The notes under the pieces were generated by a model that saw only the letters and a list, made by a program, of their open reading frames with translations, was not told where the DNA came from and did not search any database. The translations under genes were made by a program, and so were the position numbers. 31,257 nt of DNA, from the NCBI GenBank assembly GCA_049999765.1, contig JBNGIQ010007797.1, positions 1-31,257 of the forward strand, read 5' to 3'. Position 1 is the first letter of the stretch. Each line of letters begins with the position of its first letter. This document shows positions 28,759 to 31,257 of the stretch, piece after piece. This DNA comes from Phaeoceros laevis (taxonomy: Eukaryota > Anthocerotophyta > Anthocerotopsida > Notothyladales).

Positions 28759-29248
28759 AGGGGTGGACACGCCGAACCGACTCCACGCGGGAATCAGGCG
28801 CGCTGCCACTTGATGTGCACTAAGGAAAGTGAGAGTCGGTATAGCGCGGCACCTTACTACTACTACTACTACCTACACAAGTAAACTGAAGAATTAGTGG
28901 ACTACTAGTGAACTACTTGTGGACTCCCCCTCACCGGCAAGGGTGGGGCACCCCTCGTTAGACTAGGCGGCCTAGCATAAATATCAGTTATAGATAAATA
29001 AGAAGTAGGTTAAGAAGTAGGTTTCAGGATAGCATAGTATCCGGGTCACCTAGGTTTAATTCCTCTGTGAACATTAGCGGGAAATATGCATGACCGTAAA
29101 GTTTCCACGAGACAGCAACCGCCCACAAGACCCTACACTACACTAGTATATTGAAGAATTAGTGGACTACTAGTGGACTCCCCCTCACCCGCAAGGGTGG
29201 GGAGAGTCCTCGTTAGACTAGGCGGCCTAGCATAAGTATCAGTTATAG
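28465..29248. repeat. Duplicated repeat block, one copy carrying an inserted element
   Basis: Block A (28465-28594) matches B (28992-29138): AGATAAATAAGAAGTAGG through CCACGAGACA.CAAC and CCACAAGACCCTAC. Block C (28886-28993) matches D (29152-29248): TGAAGAATTAGTGGACTACT, CTCCCCCTCACC, GACTAGGCGGCCTAGCATAA. The order is A-[insert]-C-B-D. B and D are separated by a few bases, but A and C by about 280 bp. B carries an extra ~15 bp (ATAGCATAGTATCCG). Confidence 0.85.
28594..28872. mobile_element. ~279-bp inserted non-autonomous element with (TAG)n and inverted (TAC)n
   Basis: The segment interrupts the A-C block and is absent from the B-D copy. CTAC is present at both edges, possibly a short target duplication, though the TAC tail makes this ambiguous. 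It has the dispersed CTAACATGACG..GTGCTCGATCCCCTT sequence, a (TAG)n run (28721-28758), then a hairpin closed by GTAGTAAGGGGTG and CACCTTACTAC with an inner CCGACTC/GAGTCGG pair. No coding capacity. A shorter relative sits at 874-996. Confidence 0.6.
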
Positions 29249-29251
29249 AAA

Positions 29252-29300
29252 TTAGGTGGCTTATTAATTATTAGGTGGCTTATTAATTATTAGGTGGCTT
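29252..29300. repeat. 19-bp tandem repeat (2.6 copies)
   Basis: TTAGGTGGCTTATTAATTA occurs at 29252-29270 and 29271-29289, with a partial third at 29290-29300. It is followed by looser variants of TAGGC(G/A)(G/A)CCTA. Confidence 0.85.
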
Positions 29301-29425
29301 AGTGCAAGTAAAGTAGGCAGCCTAACCAAAGTAGGCGACCTAAAAACGAATAGACGGCTTACTGGAAACGAATATAGGCGAGTTAGAAACGAGTAGTCGG
29401 CAAAGTGTCTAAGTAGATAGCGCGT

Positions 29426-29446
29426 CTTCACTTAAACTTGGGGGAG
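29426..29446 (+). mobile_element. Copia-type polypurine tract, possible 3' LTR border
   Basis: CACTTAAACTTGGGGGAGTG followed by TGTCTGG (from about 29447) resembles the polypurine tract and LTR start of plant Ty1/copia elements (TTGAGGGGGAGTG/TGTT type). No integrase, reverse transcriptase or primer-binding site was found in the window, so only a fragment or a non-autonomous derivative can be claimed. Confidence 0.45.
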
Positions 29447-30380
29447 TGTCTGGATTCCATTCATCCTCATTCATCCTCATTCATTGTAGCGCCGTACAAA
29501 CTTGTGGATCATTGTAGGGTGAAAAGTGAGGCTGAAAATTAGACTTTCTTGGGATTTAAGAGAGTATATAAAAATAGCATTTGGGTAAACTCGTGTTCAC
29601 GAAATAAATATAATATAGTGTGTCACATCTCCAATATATTGATGATGGAGCCAAATTAGTAACGGGATATTTAAAAGGTTGCGCGCATTGCAAGACCAAA
29701 CAAGCTTTGACTACGTTCAAAGGAGAACTAATATGTCCGCTGAGTTATTGCTGTTATATATAAGACTAATATGTCGTTGCGTTGTTGTTATATGTCAGGC
29801 ACCTGGTTTTCACAGTCGATGTTATCGCAAGGATCTACCTGCAAAATGTTATACATATGGCGGTAGAAGCTAATTCTATCCTAAGCTTGGGCAGTTGAGG
29901 TGCCTCGGCAACATTTCTCCAGGTCATTGATAATGTTTATAGTAAGTCCAAAGCCAGACGCTCGATTGGCCTCGTAGTCTCCAAAGGAGGGCATGTCGTG
30001 TAGGCATGGTTTGGGAGCGTTTTTCCAATACCACATTTGACCACAATGTTATCTTGAAGCTTATGATAGGGTCATATTCCACCAGTTCTGATTGATTGAT
30101 GCCATCGAACCCTAGATTGTTGCCTACCATTCCATACCAATAGTTCTTGCAAGCAGCTAGCACGACCAAACACCCAAATGCACAAGATAAGTTAGTTTCT
30201 TCGAAGGAAGGGATGCGTTCATCATTCCAGCAGCTCGTTACTATCGCAGTATTGGACTTACAAATTAGTTCTAAAGATGCTATTAATCTTTGCAAGGACA
30301 TACATAGATGGTAAGAAGGAGGAGGCCCAGGCCTAGGAGGACAACATTTTAGTTGTAAGGGCCCTCTCCCCGTACTAGAG
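29447..30380. other. Non-coding, possible LTR remnant
   Basis: No domain was recognised in the 125-codon minus-strand frame (30301-29924) or the 64-codon plus frame at 29679. The start could be LTR sequence following the polypurine tract, but its end and partner copy could not be found. Confidence 0.35.
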
Positions 30381-30565
30381 AAAAAAGACCAACATATGCT
30401 CTAGAAAAATTGATATGATTTACAAATAGAACATTACTCATCTCATTACCTAATCTCATTACCTAATCTCATTACCTATGCCTCGACTAGCGAATTCAAA
30501 ATAGCTAGGAATGTTAAAATTGATGCATCCCTCAACTTTAAAAAATGTAGCCAAATAGACAATGT
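30381..30565 (+). repeat. Direct repeat, right copy (partner at 27134-27296)
   Basis: This matches the left copy over most of its length (CTAGA.AAATTGATATG, TTTACAAATAGAA, CCTCGACTAGCGAAT, TTGATGCATCCCTCAAC). It has an internal triplication of ATCTCATTACCTA (about 30439-30478), which the left copy has once. Confidence 0.75.
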
Positions 30566-30772
30566 CGCTCACATGTAAACTCAACACTGAGCTAAGCCTA
30601 GGGCTTGCACACGCGAAGCATGCTACAGTCTTGCCGATTTGCACGGTTCCAGTCTTCTGCAGCTTGAAGTGTGGGTAGTCTGAATCAATGCAGAATCATC
30701 AGCCGTCAAGCTCCTAGTTGGCGTTGTCGCGTAGAGATAATGCACAGATCCTGGTTAGCGTGACAGAACAGG

Positions 30773-31257
30773 ATGGCGACCGAGAGGATTTGGTACCGCT
30801 TTAGCGTCCACGGTGGTGAAGAGACCCGTGATTCGGAGAGGTTCGTTTTCTCGGCCGACTTGATCTATGTGAGTGACTTGATGGAAGGCATATAGGAGAA
30901 ATCCAAGGGGAAGTTTGAGAAGTGCGAAGGCGTCACAGATTCTAACGACCTGTAGCTGTGGTCGGCGGAGAAGAGGCTTGGAGTAAGACAAAAACTAGGA
31001 GTTTTGTTCGAAGGAGCGACTGACAACCAAGTTCATGTCACTCCTCTGAAGACAGAAACGTGAGATGCGCCTTTCGAATTGAAACCGAATGCACCAGCAG
31101 TAGCAAGAGAAGAAGATGAGCCTGGACGGAACTTGAAGAAACGGACAGCAGTCGATGCATTAAGGATAGACACTTTACACCATCGAGCCTTTACAAGGAT
31201 TGGAACACCATGAGCTACTTTCAGCAAAATGCTGTTCATTTGTACAGACCAGTGGCC
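30773..31257 (+). pseudogene. Crinkler-like (CRN/CR-type) N-terminal domain, decayed and cut by the window edge
   Basis: One frame starting at ATG 30773 stays in register to the window end but has in-frame stops at codons 41 (TAG, 30893), 61 (TAG, 30953), 97 (TGA, 31061) and 147 (TGA, 31211). No frameshift is seen. Between the stops the sequence has the layout of the ubiquitin-like header of Crinkler-type proteins: a WYRFSVHGG strand, YVSDLMEG, then VTDSNDL, LWSAEKR and a closing VHVTPL. Crinkler-type proteins occur in oomycetes, fungi and some plants. In its present form it cannot encode a full-length product unless spliced in an unexpected way. The family call rests on pattern, not on a search. 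Confidence 0.5.

Noticed and set aside
27134-30565. Calling the 3.25-kb-spaced repeats LTRs of an intact retrotransposon
   Set aside because: No TG..CA ends, no target duplication, no primer-binding site and no gag or pol coding sequence could be seen.

Overview
This is nuclear DNA of a land plant. It holds a chalcone synthase, a plastid-type Nudix 23 hydrolase, a ROCK1-type nucleotide-sugar transporter, a uridine kinase/UPRT-like fusion, histone H2B with a plant type I histone promoter element, a PLS-type PPR protein with an N-terminal PDF motif, and a DUF247 membrane protein. Most introns are short (about 70-140 nt, often ending in TGCAG) and three large genes are intronless. The PPR/PDF architecture, the short introns, a nuclear-encoded organellar S15 and a decayed Crinkler-like reading frame suggest a seed-free plant (hornwort, lycophyte or fern grade). 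That placement is inference; the sequence alone does not name the species.

Layout. Positions 1-1650 are AT-rich repeats with a 10-N gap. A gene-dense core follows: organellar ribosomal protein S15 (-, 5 exons); a possible small membrane protein (-); a DUF726/TMCO4-like relic (+); Nudix 23 (+, 7 exons); a p32/MAM33 mitochondrial matrix protein (-, 3 exons), divergent from a ROCK1-type transporter (+, 7 exons); chalcone synthase (+, 2 exons), convergent with a MYND/MSS51-C protein (-, intronless); a PDF-motif PPR protein (-, 4 exons), divergent from histone H2B (+, 5'UTR intron); the UKL uridine kinase (+, intronless); a decayed PPR fragment (+); and a DUF247 protein (+, intronless) preceded by an overlapping upstream ORF. 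From 26.3 kb to the end the window is again repetitive: a second 10-N gap, nested tandem repeats, TAG/TAC microsatellites, a copia-like polypurine tract, and finally a Crinkler-like reading frame broken by four in-frame stops.

The genes do not form a pathway. They are ordinary housekeeping and specialised-metabolism genes: organelle translation and RNA processing (S15, PPR, p32), flavin/nucleotide metabolism (Nudix, UKL), ER/Golgi sugar transport (ROCK1), chromatin (H2B) and flavonoids (CHS). Exon-intron structures were built by hand by joining frames to family-like protein sequence. Nearly all junctions keep phase and restore conserved motifs, so they are good models, but no transcript supports them.

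The most useful second-look items are: (i) both N gaps are flanked by exactly 47-bp identical overlaps, an assembly signature; (ii) a 279-bp inserted element whose empty counterpart lies a few hundred bases away and whose relative sits at the other end of the window; (iii) copies of the S15 exon 3/intron boundary scattered just upstream of the S15 gene; (iv) an unusual chalcone synthase with a 17-residue insertion and an intron immediately before the catalytic cysteine; (v) a Nudix box lacking its conserved glycine; and (vi) the Crinkler-like relic.
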